NCBI RefSeq assembly: GCF_002077155.1
Contig: NZ_CP015027.1
Coordinates: forward strand, 2,458,501-2,522,500
Direction of reading: 5' to 3'
Length of the DNA stretch: 64,000 bases
Origin: Sporosarcina sp. P33
Lineage (GTDB): Bacteria; Bacillota; Bacilli; Bacillales_A; Planococcaceae
Made by a program: the position numbers and the translations under genes. This document shows, in pieces, positions 8,213 to 17,594 of the stretch (the first letter of the stretch is position 1; every line of letters starts with the position of its first letter). The notes beneath the pieces are model-generated. The model did no database searches, was not told where the DNA came from, and was given only the letters and a program-made list of their open reading frames with translations.

Positions 8213-9709
8213 ATGATTGCGATGAGCGGGATATCGAAAAGTTTTAATGGAAACAAAGTGCTCGAAAATGTCGAGTTTGACGTAGTGAAAGGTGAAATCC
8301 ATGCGCTTATGGGAGAGAATGGCGCAGGAAAGTCCACGCTGATGAAGATTCTGACCGGTATTTACAGCCGTGATTCAGGAGAGATTTGGGTGAAAGGCGA
8401 GAAGGTGGAATTCAAAAACGCCCAAGAAGCCGAGGCAGCGGGAATTGCGGTTATTCACCAAGAGCTTAATATTTTGCCGGATCTGACCGTTGCAGAGAAC
8501 TTTTATTTAGGCAATGAAAAGACGTTCGGGAAAACGGGGATTTTGAAGACGAAGGAAATGAATCGCCAGGCGGAAGAGATTTTGGCAAAACTCGGCTTGC
8601 ATGTCGATGCGCGTACGATCACGCGTGAATTATCTGTCGGTAAGCAGCAAATCATTGAAATTGCAAAAGCTGTTTCCTCGAATGCGGAATTGATCATCAT
8701 GGACGAGCCGACTGCAGCACTGACCGACCGTGAAATCGAAACGTTATTTCAGACTGTCCGCGCACTGCAGGCAGAAGGCGTATCGTTTGTTTATATTTCG
8801 CATCGAATGGAAGAAATTTTCGCAATGTGCGACCGTATTACCATTTTACGGGACGGTCAGTACGTCGGTGTGCGCAATATTAAGGAAACGACGTTTGAAG
8901 AAGTCGTGCAGATGATGGTTGGACGTGAGCTTGGCGAACGCTTCCCGGCGCGGTCGAGTGAAATTGGCGAAGTCAAACTGAAAGTAGAAGGTTTGGCACG
9001 CGGCGACATATTTGAAGATGTATCGTTTGAAGTGCATAAAGGGGAAGTCGTCGGCATTGCCGGATTGATGGGTGCGGGGCGCACAGAAGTGATTCAATCA
9101 ATTTTTGGCTTTAAGAAACCGACTGCGGGCAAGATTTTCATCGACGGCAAACAAGTGGTGATTTCTAATCCGCTGCAGGCGAAAAAGCTTGGCATTGGAT
9201 TTGTGACGGAAGACCGGAAATCAGAAGGGCTCATACTCGATTTTTCCGTGAAAGAAAACATGTGCCTGACGAACTTTAACCGCATTTCCCAATCAGGTGT
9301 CATTCAGAAAAATAAAGAGAAAAACTTATATGACACAATGTCTAAACGCCTTGGCGTACGCACATCGGGACCGGAACAAGTTGTGAAATCCCTGAGCGGC
9401 GGAAATCAGCAAAAAGTCGTCATTGCCAAGTGGCTCGGGATTGAACCGGATATTCTGTTTCTGGATGAACCGACAAGAGGTGTGGATGTCGGAGCGAAAA
9501 AGGAAATTTACAGCATCATCAATGAACTTTCGGAACGCGGCGTCGCCATTGTGATGGTTTCATCTGAATTGCCCGAAGTGATCGGCATGGCGGACCGTGT
9601 GCTCGTGATGCATGAAGGGCAACTGATGGCAGATTTGCCAAAAGAAGAAATGACACAGGAACGGATTATGCATTTTGCAACAGGAGGTGACAAAGTTGTC
9701 CAAGATTAA
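8213..9709 (+). CDS. rbsA: Ribose ABC transporter, ATP-binding protein
   Basis: 498 residues with two ABC modules in tandem, as in sugar importers of the RbsA/MglA/XylG class. Module 1 has Walker [10 protein letters not shown] near residues 38-46, signature LSVGKQQ and Walker [12 protein letters not shown]. Module 2, from about residue 250, has a degenerate Walker A (GLMGAGRTE, lacking the Lys), signature [15 protein letters not shown] and Walker [15 protein letters not shown] degenerate second Walker A is typical of this class. It energises ribose import together with RbsC and RbsB. An in-frame ATG nine bases downstream is an alternative start. The end overlaps the rbsC start. Confidence 0.94.
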   Translation: MIAMSGISKSFNGNKVLENVEFDVVKGEIHALMGENGAGKSTLMKILTGIYSRDSGEIWVKGEKVEFKNAQEAEAAGIAVIHQELNILPDLTVAENFYLGNEKTFGKTGILKTKEMNRQAEEILAKLGLHVDARTITRELSVGKQQIIEIAKAVSSNAELIIMDEPTAALTDREIETLFQTVRALQAEGVSFVYISHRMEEIFAMCDRITILRDGQYVGVRNIKETTFEEVVQMMVGRELGERFPARSSEIGEVKLKVEGLARGDIFEDVSFEVHKGEVVGIAGLMGAGRTEVIQSIFGFKKPTAGKIFIDGKQVVISNPLQAKKLGIGFVTEDRKSEGLILDFSVKENMCLTNFNRISQSGVIQKNKEKNLYDTMSKRLGVRTSGPEQVVKSLSGGNQQKVVIAKWLGIEPDILFLDEPTRGVDVGAKKEIYSIINELSERGVAIVMVSSELPEVIGMADRVLVMHEGQLMADLPKEEMTQERIMHFATGGDKVVQD

Positions 9710-10637
9710 TATGAGATCTTCATTACAGAAATTAGGGCCGGTCATTGGATTGCTTTTGATCGTCGTCATTATTTCGATTATGAGTCCAAGCTTTTTAACA
9801 CTGAATAACTTATTCAATGTATTGCGCCAAGTATCGATTAACGCATTGATCGCGTTCGGGATGACGTTTGTTATTTTGACGGGCGGAATTGATTTATCAG
9901 TCGGTTCGATTCTTGCGCTGACCGGTGCGGTTACAGCCGGTATGATGTCAGGCGGTATGGATCCGATTCTCGCTATGCTGCTCGGCGTACTGTTAGGTGT
10001 GCTGCTCGGTGCTATTAATGGATTGATCATTGCGAAAGGGAAAGTCGCACCGTTCATCGCGACTCTCGCGACGATGACGATTTTCCGCGGACTGACGCTT
10101 GTGTACACAGAAGGACGTCCGATTTCAGGACTTGGCGACTCGTTCACATTCCAGATGCTCGGTAAAGGATATATTTTCGGTATCCCGGTTCCGGTCATCA
10201 CGATGGCCATCTCCTTTGCAGTGCTGTACTTTATATTGAAGAAAACGACATTCGGACGCCGTGTGTACGCGGTCGGCGGGAACGAAGAAGCATCCCGTCT
10301 TTCCGGAATCAATGTCGATCGAATTAAGATTTATGTGTATTCATTGGCGGGCGGCTTGACAGCCATCGCGTCACTCATTTTGACGTCACGTCTGAATTCA
10401 GCACAGCCGACAGCGGGAAATATGTTTGAACTCGATGCCATCGCTGCCGTAGTGCTCGGCGGGACAAGTCTGACAGGCGGCCGCGGATGGATTGTCGGCA
10501 CGTTAGTCGGTGCGCTGATTATCGGTGTTTTAAATAACGGGTTGAATTTGATTGGCGTATCCTCTTTCTTCCAACAGGTCGTAAAGGGTGCAGTTATATT
10601 AATCGCGGTGCTCTTGGATCGCAAAAAGACAGCATAA
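9696..10637 (+). CDS. rbsC: Ribose ABC transporter, permease
   Basis: 313 residues from a TTG at 9696 with a full AGGAGGTG six bases upstream. An earlier in-frame TTG at 9675 has no ribosome site. The protein is hydrophobic throughout, with about eight to ten membrane segments (for example near residues 15-35, 45-65, 90-115). It contains the family block [16 protein letters not shown] and the EASRLSGI cytoplasmic loop that contacts the ATPase. It overlaps rbsA by 14 bases, so translation is likely coupled. It forms the membrane channel of the ribose importer. Confidence 0.93.
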   Translation: MSKINMRSSLQKLGPVIGLLLIVVIISIMSPSFLTLNNLFNVLRQVSINALIAFGMTFVILTGGIDLSVGSILALTGAVTAGMMSGGMDPILAMLLGVLLGVLLGAINGLIIAKGKVAPFIATLATMTIFRGLTLVYTEGRPISGLGDSFTFQMLGKGYIFGIPVPVITMAISFAVLYFILKKTTFGRRVYAVGGNEEASRLSGINVDRIKIYVYSLAGGLTAIASLILTSRLNSAQPTAGNMFELDAIAAVVLGGTSLTGGRGWIVGTLVGALIIGVLNNGLNLIGVSSFFQQVVKGAVILIAVLLDRKKTA

Positions 10638-10652
10638 GGAGATGTGAAATGA

Positions 10653-11588
10653 ATGAAGAATATCAAATGGTTATTGCTTATGGCGGTCGTGCTGGTTTTG
10701 GCAGCTTGTTCATTGGAGCAGCCAGGCTCAGAATCCTCATCAGATGATAAGGGAGACGCAGGAAAAGACGGCGGCAAAGCGTATAAAATCGGACTGTCGG
10801 TTTCTACGCTGAACAACCCATTCTTCGTCACGTTAAGTGAAGGGGTAAAAGAACAGGCGAAGGATTCGGGATCAGAAGTGATCGTTGTGGATGCACAGGA
10901 CGATGCATCTAAACAAGCAAGTGACGTGGAAGATTTAATTCAGCAGGGTGTAGATCTGCTTATTATTAACCCGACAGATTCTGAAGCGGTAGTCTCTGCG
11001 GTAGAATCTGCAAACAGCTCGAACGTTCCGGTGATTACAGTAGACCGCAGTGCGGCAGGCGGAGAAGTGGTGTCACACATCGCATCTGATAATAAAGCAG
11101 GCGGCGTGTTGGCTGGAGAATATATGCTGGAACTGCTTGGCGAAGATCACGCAAAAGTAGCGGAACTTGAAGGAATTGCAGGATCATCCGCAGCGCGCGA
11201 CCGCGGAGCAGGCTTTAACGAAGCGGTGGAAGGTAAAGTAAACATCGCGGCAAAACAAACAGCAAACTTCAACCGTGCAGAAGGTCTGACGGTCATGGAA
11301 AACATTTTGCAGGCGAACCCGGATATCAAAGCCGTATTCGCACATAATGACGAAATGGCGTTAGGCGCATTGGAAGCCATCCAATCTGCCGGTAAAGATA
11401 TTATCGTCATCGGATTCGACGCAACAGACGATGCAGTAAATTCTGTTAAAGACGGCAAACTGGCTGCAACCATTGCACAAAAACCTGAAGAAATCGGGAA
11501 GAAGGCAATGGAAGCGGCAGTGGCTAAGCTGAACGGCGAAGAAATCGAAGCGGATATTCCAGTTGAGTTGGAATTGATTAAAGAGTAA
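10653..11588 (+). CDS. rbsB: Ribose-binding lipoprotein of the ABC transporter
   Basis: 311 residues. The N-terminus is a lipoprotein signal peptide with lipobox LAAC (Cys near residue 20), so the mature protein should be lipid-anchored outside the membrane. A short Ser/Asp/Gly-rich linker follows, then a two-lobed sugar-binding fold with GLSVSTLNNPFFVTL, IINPTDSEAV, DRSAAGG and a hinge region GFDATDDAV. AAGGAG lies upstream of the ATG. It is the last gene of the rbs operon; a terminator follows, and directly after that terminator sits a group II intron. Confidence 0.94.
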   Translation: MKNIKWLLLMAVVLVLAACSLEQPGSESSSDDKGDAGKDGGKAYKIGLSVSTLNNPFFVTLSEGVKEQAKDSGSEVIVVDAQDDASKQASDVEDLIQQGVDLLIINPTDSEAVVSAVESANSSNVPVITVDRSAAGGEVVSHIASDNKAGGVLAGEYMLELLGEDHAKVAELEGIAGSSAARDRGAGFNEAVEGKVNIAAKQTANFNRAEGLTVMENILQANPDIKAVFAHNDEMALGALEAIQSAGKDIIVIGFDATDDAVNSVKDGKLAATIAQKPEEIGKKAMEAAVAKLNGEEIEADIPVELELIKE

Positions 11589-11606
11589 GTGCAGTATATG
11601 AATAAG

Positions 11607-11647
11607 GAAAACTCTCTGGCCAGATTTTTGGCTGGGGAGTTTTTTTG
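11607..11647 (+). terminator. Terminator of the rbs operon
   Basis: A hairpin (ACTCTCTGGCCAG pairing with CTGGGGAGT, bulged) is followed by seven T. The group II intron begins three to four bases after it. Confidence 0.85.
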
Positions 11648-11650
11648 TTT

Positions 11651-13523
11651 GTGTGCCCGGCATGTGCTATAACTTGGTGGTGAAAGTCCACTACAGGCTT
11701 GGCAGTAGGAACTGTTAGCTAAGGGCAAGGGTGTCCATTGTGAGATGGAATCTGAAGGAAGCCTACGGCAAAATCCCGAACTGACGAACAGAAATTGTAT
11801 ATAAGGCTGAATTGGAACGGACGAGTTTGCGAAACCTAACGAAGTCCGATACTGCCCGAATTCCATACAGTAGATACAACAGTTACATGGGAGGAAGGTT
11901 GTAGCACTTACCCGGGAAGGTCTCACGGACGAGGAAACTCGGTTGAAACAAGATTTATCGTGAGAAGTCAGCAGACGTCATAGTAGTTTCCTAGCGGAAA
12001 TGAAGGACTGAACAATCTTAAATCTTGGAAAACAGGGAGGTGTAGACATCACCGCCGAAGCGCAGAAAACATCACGGCAATGCCAAAAGATGGCTGCCTA
12101 TGGAGAGATAGGTTGGAAACCGAAGGGTAGATAGGAGCGCGCAAGGGATGTCAACATGGAGATGAAAGAACAAGATGGTATCGACTTAATCGATAAAGTT
12201 ATTACAGATGATAACCTTTGGAATGCCTATGCAAAAGTGAAAAGCAATAAAGGGGCCCCTGGCGTTGATGGGATTACCGTCGATCAATTAAAAGGACATA
12301 TGGTGAAATACTTTCAGCCATTAAAGATGAAGCTGAAAGATGGCACCTACAAACCTCAGCCAGTTAAACGAGTAGCCATACCTAAGCCGGATGGATCGAA
12401 AAGATATTTAGGAATTCCGACTGTGTTGGATAGAGTCGTACAACAAGCCATCTTACAGGTCATAAATCCAATTATTGATCCGAAATTCTCGGAACATAGT
12501 TTTGGATTCCGAAAAGGCAGGAGTGCGCATCAAGCCATAAAATTGGCAGAACACTACTACGAAGAGGGTTATCGAGTAGTTGTTGATTGTGACCTCAAGA
12601 GTTATTTCGATACGATACATTACCAAAGGGTACACGCGTACTTAGAGGAGTTCATATCAGATAGAATGGTACTGAAACTGATATGGAAATTTCTCCGGTC
12701 TGGTATTCTGGACAAAGATATTTATATCGAAACAACAGAGGGAGCGCCGCAAGGCGGACCGTTATCACCGATATTGGCAAATGTCTACCTTAATAAACTA
12801 GATAGAGAATTAGAGAGAAGAGGACACCGTTTTATTCGGTACGCGGATGACTTCGTCATTTATGTCAAAAGCAAACGTGCTGGAGAACGTGTGATGGAAA
12901 GTGTCACGCAGTTTATTGAAAAAGATTTACAACTTCTTATCAACCAGAAGAAAAGTAAAATCTGCGGTGCCACATCCGCTACATTCCTCGGCTTCAATAT
13001 CCAAAATCTCATGGAAAAGTCGGTTGCCGGCCTAGTGGATCGGCAAAACAACGGTTCAAAGACAAACTACGAAAACTGACTAGTCGAAAGCGCCCCGGAA
13101 CATTTGTGGATATCGTCAAGGAAATCAATCAAGTGACGGTTGGTTGGATTAACTACTATGGCGTAAGCAGAATGAAAACATTCATTCTAGAAATCCAACA
13201 CTGGCTAAACCATCGTTTACGACAAATCATCTGGAAGCGATGGAAGAAAGTTCGTACGAGGTACGCTATGCTTCGCAAATATGGCATCGATCATGAGGAT
13301 GCCATGAGACTGGCAAATTCCCGAAAGGGATATTGGCGTGTATCGAGAACCATGACCTTCCATCGTGCAATAACAAACGAAAAACTCATAAAGTGGGGAC
13401 TGAAAGATATACCCCAACTTTATGAGCAAAGATACTTAAAAGGTTGAACCGCCGTATACCGAACGGTACGTACGGTGGTGTGAGAGGTCGGCTAATCAAT
13501 TAATGATTAGCCTCCTACTCGAT
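11651..13523 (+). mobile_element. Group II intron, probably class C, with interrupted ORF
   Basis: The left end begins GTGTGCCCGGCATG, a group II 5' consensus (GUGYG). About 500 bases of structured, non-coding ribozyme sequence precede the protein gene. At the right, about 13447-13482 folds as domain V (ACCGCCGTA ... ACGGTGGT around an ACCGAACGGT hairpin), and 13491-13513 (GGCTAATCA ... TGATTAGCC) is domain VI; the 3' end reads ACTCGAT. The position immediately downstream of a rho-independent terminator, and a maturase that ends without an HNH endonuclease domain, fit class C introns, which target terminator hairpins. The boundaries are read by eye and could be off by a few bases. The encoded protein is frameshifted, so mobility may be lost, while splicing in trans remains possible. 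Confidence 0.88.
12156..13447 (+). pseudogene. ltrA: Group II intron reverse transcriptase/maturase, frameshifted
   Basis: The first frame (12156-13079, 307 residues) carries reverse transcriptase blocks RT0-RT7: PGVDGIT, YLGIPTVLDRVVQQA, FRKGRSAHQA, QGGPLSPILANV and the catalytic YADD at residues 229-232. It runs out of family sequence just after FLGFNIQNLMEK. The continuation (K-V-G-C-R-P-S-G, then the maturase X domain with TVGWINYYG) lies in the -1 frame and runs to 13447. One missing A in the A-run at 13015-13018 explains the break: five A instead of four would give one continuous protein of about 430 residues. A sequencing error at this short A-run cannot be excluded. There is no endonuclease domain. 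Confidence 0.85.
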
Positions 13524-13596
13524 TGTTTTATACGGATACAAGCCGCGATGAATTATACATGAATTACAAAATGACCAATTCCTATTGGGATATCTT

Positions 13597-13638
13597 TACA
13601 TTGTGTCTAATGTGTGACAGTCCTTCTGTAACTATAAT
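13597..13638 (+). promoter_or_regulatory. Promoter region and candidate PucR site of the symporter operon
   Basis: TACATTGTGT at 13597-13606 lies 26 bases ahead of a perfect -10 box TATAAT (13633-13638). No good -35 box is found at the normal distance, which suggests an activator-dependent promoter. The same decamer, inverted, precedes the other half of the cluster (19262-19271). The regulator is likely the PucR-family protein encoded between the two halves. Confidence 0.5.
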
Positions 13639-13690
13639 AGGACTTAATAGTCCGGCTAGTTTTAAGGATGTATAACGAGGAGGTGAATAC

Positions 13691-13837
13691 ATGCTTGGAT
13701 TTCCCGCAGAAACATTTTGGTGGTTCGTTCCATGGCCGTTTATATGGGTAGGGTTAGCTACAGTAATATACTTTAAATTAAAACGTGAAGATGACCTAGA
13801 AGATGAATTGGAAAAGGAACAACATAAGCAAAACTAA
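13691..13837 (+). CDS. Small accessory membrane protein of the sodium symporter
   Basis: 48 residues, ATG preceded by GAGGAGGTG at ideal spacing. The sequence begins MLGFPAETFWWFVPWPF, continues with one hydrophobic helix (residues about 15-29, VGLATVIYF), and ends in a charged tail rich in Glu, Asp and Lys. It sits 27 bases upstream of a sodium:solute symporter gene and is clearly in the same transcript. Very small single-helix proteins encoded just before SSS-family transporters are known as symporter small accessory proteins; assignment here rests on context and topology. It may assist folding, stability or activity of the transporter. Confidence 0.7.
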   Translation: MLGFPAETFWWFVPWPFIWVGLATVIYFKLKREDDLEDELEKEQHKQN

Positions 13838-13864
13838 AATATATAGTAGCGATGGGGGGATTCA

Positions 13865-15415
13865 ATGAGTATTGATGGGATTATTTTCATTGTGTATCTA
13901 GGTATGCTATTAACGATTGGTTTATGGTTTTCCAGGAAATCCGCAGCTTCTACAGAACAATATTTACTTGGTGGACGTTCTCTCGGTCCAGCAGTTACAG
14001 CAATGACTATGCAAACTACTGCCATGAGCGGATTTATGTTCATGGGTGCCCCAGCTATGGCCTTTAAATATGGCTGGTATGCCATTTGGTATGCTATAGG
14101 TGATGCTGGAGGATCAATCATTAACCTATCTGTTTTAGGTAAACGGATGAGAAGAATGTCTGAAATTTTGGGAGCGCTTTCACCAATTGAGTATTTGGAG
14201 AAACGTTTTGAAAGTCCAAGCATTCGTGTAGTCGGATCAATTATTTCAATTGTTTTTTTGTTCGGATACGTTTGTGCCCAGTTTATTGCAGCTGGAAAGG
14301 CCATGGCTACATTGACAGGTTTCACGTACGAACTATCCCTTATTATAGGAATTAGCGTGATTATAATCTATACAGTAGCAGGAGGCTATTTAGCTGTTGC
14401 TTATACATCTTTTGTGCAAGGCTTAATTATGGTGCTTGGTGTTGTGGGCATAGGGTTTCTGGCGTATTTCCATGTTGGCGGGCTAACAGGATTGAATGTT
14501 GCGTTAAAAGATATTGATCCTTCATATTTAAGCATTTGGGGTAAGGGGCTGGCTTATTACGGACAATGGGGGATGGTGCTGGGGGCAATTCTTATCTACT
14601 CTATAGGATACATGGGACTCCCGCATGTAGTAGTTCGCCATATGTCGATGAAAAGCACTAAAACAGTTAAAGGAGCAGTCATAATTAGTGCTCTTTGGAA
14701 TCAATTCTTCATCTTTGTTCCTTATATTCTAGGTATGATCGGTATTATCTTATTACCGACAATTGCGGATCCTGAAATGATTATCACTGAACTTGCCTAT
14801 ACGTTATTCCCGGGAATCTTCGCAGCATTATTGCTGTCTGCTATTATGTCTGCAGTTATGTCCACCGCAGACTCCATCTTGATGCAGGCTGGTTCCATTC
14901 TTTCACGCGATGTATATCAACGTTTCATTAATAAGAATGCTAGTCAGAAGACGATGATTCTTGTATCAAGATTGTGTATTTTAATGGGGGGAATTGTAGG
15001 GGTTGTTGTTGCGATTTATGAGCCGCCTTCTGTATTTGCATTAGTTTTATTTGCCTTTGGTACACTGGGGAACGCTTTCTTAGTACCTTATGTTTCGTCG
15101 GTTTATTATAAAAAAGCCAATTATATAGGGTGTTTATCTGCAATGATAGGCGGTGCAACGACTAATATTATTTGGACATCAATGAGTTTAGAAACGTCGA
15201 CAGGTCTTCATCCTTTCTTGGCAGGTCTGATTGTTTCTGTACTAGGTATGATGATTGGAAGTCAGTTCGGTCTTGAACCTTCAGAGGAGGTGAAAGAAGC
15301 ATTTGAACAGTCCAGGAAAAAGCGTTTCTTTTCTAAAGAGTTTGATCAGAACATCACACGGGATTTGGCGCCAGAGGCAAGTAGTGTATCAAAATTTTTG
15401 ACTAATGATAAATAA
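13865..15415 (+). CDS. Sodium:solute symporter (SSS family)
   Basis: 516 residues with about 13 hydrophobic segments. It begins with IDGIIFIVYLGMLLTIG, typical of the first SSS helix, followed by FLAGR-like YLLGGRSLGPAVTAMT, then AQFIAAGKA in a sodium-site helix and SAIMSAVMSTADSILMQAGS in the segment that carries conserved Ser/Thr sodium ligands. This is the PutP/PanF superfamily. The substrate cannot be read from the sequence. Its operon partners (semialdehyde dehydrogenase, and nearby omega-aminotransferase and alanine dehydrogenase) make beta-alanine or another omega-amino acid the best guess. ATG with a GGGGG-containing ribosome site; the small accessory protein is encoded just upstream. 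Confidence 0.85.
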   Translation: MSIDGIIFIVYLGMLLTIGLWFSRKSAASTEQYLLGGRSLGPAVTAMTMQTTAMSGFMFMGAPAMAFKYGWYAIWYAIGDAGGSIINLSVLGKRMRRMSEILGALSPIEYLEKRFESPSIRVVGSIISIVFLFGYVCAQFIAAGKAMATLTGFTYELSLIIGISVIIIYTVAGGYLAVAYTSFVQGLIMVLGVVGIGFLAYFHVGGLTGLNVALKDIDPSYLSIWGKGLAYYGQWGMVLGAILIYSIGYMGLPHVVVRHMSMKSTKTVKGAVIISALWNQFFIFVPYILGMIGIILLPTIADPEMIITELAYTLFPGIFAALLLSAIMSAVMSTADSILMQAGSILSRDVYQRFINKNASQKTMILVSRLCILMGGIVGVVVAIYEPPSVFALVLFAFGTLGNAFLVPYVSSVYYKKANYIGCLSAMIGGATTNIIWTSMSLETSTGLHPFLAGLIVSVLGMMIGSQFGLEPSEEVKEAFEQSRKKRFFSKEFDQNITRDLAPEASSVSKFLTNDK

Positions 15416-15434
15416 TTCATAGGAGCAGATGCTT

Positions 15435-15920
15435 ATGAGCGCTATGTTAGTACAGGAAATTGAATTTACAGAAGAGGAAGTATTGCATGGGCTGCGACAA
15501 TATGAGAAACAAACCTATTTTCAAATTCAAGATGTAATTTACTATCCTTATTACTTCTTTGAATATCAGGTAAGTGCTAAAAGTTTGCTAAAGTTTAATG
15601 GTAAAGCTGCTTGTACTGTGGATGCACTAGGTGGGAGAGGTGCAATGGTGGACGTTCGACCAGTATTTTATGAAAGAAAAGTAGAGAATGGAAGAATTCC
15701 TGGACTTGTAATTGAAGAGAACGAAGCCATTGCCATAGCAAAGCGATTTGTTTTTGATAATGCTTCTTCAAAAGCTAAATTCGTTACAATGCCTAAAATC
15801 ATAGAAGTGCAAAGAAATCTATTTTATCGTCCATTCTGGCTGGCAGATTTTAAGTTGCAGAATAATAAACAAGGTCAACTCATTGTAGATGCAATTAGTG
15901 GGAGTTACCATCCCCTATAA
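15435..15920 (+). CDS. Conserved protein of unknown function in the catabolic operon
   Basis: 161 residues from the ATG at 15435, nine bases after AGGAG; an ATG six bases earlier is too close to the ribosome site. I do not recognise the family. It has an aromatic-rich stretch (QDVIYYPYYFFEYQV), then GKAACTVDALGGRGAMVD, and near the C-terminus FYRPFWLADFK. There is no signal peptide or membrane segment, so it should be cytoplasmic. It lies between the symporter and a semialdehyde dehydrogenase and is co-transcribed with them, which suggests a role in handling or sensing the same substrate. Confidence 0.65.
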   Translation: MSAMLVQEIEFTEEEVLHGLRQYEKQTYFQIQDVIYYPYYFFEYQVSAKSLLKFNGKAACTVDALGGRGAMVDVRPVFYERKVENGRIPGLVIEENEAIAIAKRFVFDNASSKAKFVTMPKIIEVQRNLFYRPFWLADFKLQNNKQGQLIVDAISGSYHPL

Positions 15921-15963
15921 AGCATAATATCGAAACTACTATAATTACAAGGGGGAATTATGT

Positions 15964-17484
15964 ATGGTTCATATCGCAAATGAAGCTAAGGAAATTCATC
16001 ACTTTATTGGTGGCGAATTTAAAAAAGGACAGAGTGGAAAGTTTGGAGATGTATTTAATCCAGCAACAGGAGAAGTCACAGAACGATGTCCTTATGCAAC
16101 TGCGAATGAAGTGAATGAAGCCGTTGAGTTAGCAGACCAAGCTGCAAATGAATGGAAACGAACCTCTGTCGCGAGAAGAATGGACATACTTTTTAAGTTC
16201 AGAAATCTACTTATAGACGCAACAGATGAACTTTCTATTGCAATCGGCAAAGAAAATGGAAAGACTATCTCTGATGCGAAAGGAGAAATAGGAAGAGCAG
16301 TTGAATCTGTTGATTTTGCGTTAGGCTCTCCACACTTATTAAAAGGAGAGTATTCCAAAAATGTTGGAGGGCAAATAGATGCCTATTCGATTAAAGAACC
16401 CCTAGGCGTTGTAGTTAGCATTGCGCCGTTTAATTTTCCAGTCATGGTACCTGTAGCGATGACGACAATGGCAGTCGCTTGTGGAAATGCTGTCATCTTG
16501 AAACCTTCGGAACGTGTGCCGAATTCGGCACTGATTATTTCAAGACTTTGGAGGGAAGCTGGACTTCCTGCAGGTGTTTGGAGTGTGATCAATGGTGATA
16601 AGCAAGCGGTGGATGCCCTTATTTCACATGCAAAAGTTATGGCTGTCAGCTTTGTAGGTTCTACTCAGGTCGCTGAATATATATATGAAAAGGCAAGTAA
16701 ACACCATAAAAGAGTGGCAGCATTCGGTGGCGGTAAGAATCATATGGTCATCATGCCCGATGCGGATATCGACTTTTCGGTAAATGCCTTTTTGGGTGCT
16801 GCGTATGGTGCTGCTTCTCAGAGATGCATGGCCATATCTGTCGCGATGCCTGTCGGCGAAGATACGGCAGATCGTTTTACAAAAAAATTGAAGGAACGGG
16901 TAGAAGAACTGAAAGTGGGAACTTATGACGATGCAACAGCGGATTTTGGTCCTGTCATTACACAACAGGCGAAAGACAATATTTTGAAATCTATTGAAGA
17001 GAGTTTGGAAGAAGGTGCTGTTCTCTGTGTAGATGGACGTTATCCCCAAGTTGAAGAAGACAAAAAAGGCGGGTTTTACTTAGGAGCCACGTTATTGGAT
17101 GGAGTAAAACCGGATATGAAGATTTATAAAGAGGAAGTATTTGGGCCGGCGCGTATTGTCGTTAGGGTGCAAGAACTGCAGGAAGCCATTGAATTGATTA
17201 ATGATCATGAATTTGGGAACGGGGTTACTATATTTACACAAAGTGGTCCAGCTGCAAGAAAATTCACGGAAGAAATTGAAGTAGGTATGGTAGGGGTTAA
17301 TGTCCCAATTCCTATACCTGTAGGTTATCATAATTTCGGGGGATGGAAACGCTCCAGATTTGGCGATGGTCAAATGTTTGGTCCCGATAACGTACGTTTT
17401 TACACAAAGGTAAAAACCGTCTCGGAAAGATGGCCTGAAATGCAACTTAATAATGCCCCGATTACTTTTGATTTCCCTAGTTAA
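15964..17484 (+). CDS. CoA-acylating methylmalonate/malonate-semialdehyde dehydrogenase, paralogue 1
   Basis: 506 residues, ALDH fold of the MmsA/IolA subfamily, which oxidises (methyl)malonate semialdehyde with NAD and CoA to propionyl- or acetyl-CoA and CO2. Visible features: APFNFPVMVP, the NAD-binding SFVGSTQVAEY, GGGKNHMVIMPDADID, and catalytic Cys288 in the block SQRCMA. The usual block is GERCMA and the usual KNH block begins GAKNH, so this copy is somewhat diverged. Its closest relative in the window is the paralogue at 19366-20835, which keeps the canonical residues. AAGGGGG precedes the ATG. It is the last gene of the symporter operon; a hairpin follows. Confidence 0.88.
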   Translation: MVHIANEAKEIHHFIGGEFKKGQSGKFGDVFNPATGEVTERCPYATANEVNEAVELADQAANEWKRTSVARRMDILFKFRNLLIDATDELSIAIGKENGKTISDAKGEIGRAVESVDFALGSPHLLKGEYSKNVGGQIDAYSIKEPLGVVVSIAPFNFPVMVPVAMTTMAVACGNAVILKPSERVPNSALIISRLWREAGLPAGVWSVINGDKQAVDALISHAKVMAVSFVGSTQVAEYIYEKASKHHKRVAAFGGGKNHMVIMPDADIDFSVNAFLGAAYGAASQRCMAISVAMPVGEDTADRFTKKLKERVEELKVGTYDDATADFGPVITQQAKDNILKSIEESLEEGAVLCVDGRYPQVEEDKKGGFYLGATLLDGVKPDMKIYKEEVFGPARIVVRVQELQEAIELINDHEFGNGVTIFTQSGPAARKFTEEIEVGMVGVNVPIPIPVGYHNFGGWKRSRFGDGQMFGPDNVRFYTKVKTVSERWPEMQLNNAPITFDFPS

Positions 17485-17539
17485 TCGGTAATTTATGTTG
17501 ATTATCTTGTAAAACAAGCTGCGTAATATCTAGAAAATT

Positions 17540-17587
17540 AAGTACAGCCACTATTCGCAAATCACATGTGAATAGTAGCTGTACTTT
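17540..17587. terminator. Bidirectional terminator between the dehydrogenase and pucR-type genes
   Basis: A long inverted repeat (AAGTACAGC-C-ACTATTC paired with GAATAGT-A-GCTGTACTT) lies between two convergent genes. A T-rich stretch follows on the minus strand and a short one on the plus strand. Confidence 0.7.
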
Positions 17588-17594
17588 ACAAGAA

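Noticed and set aside
13011..13024. Programmed -1 frameshifting in the intron maturase
   Set aside because: The site reads G-GAA-AAG, not a canonical slippery heptamer, so a simple one-base deletion or sequencing error is more likely.
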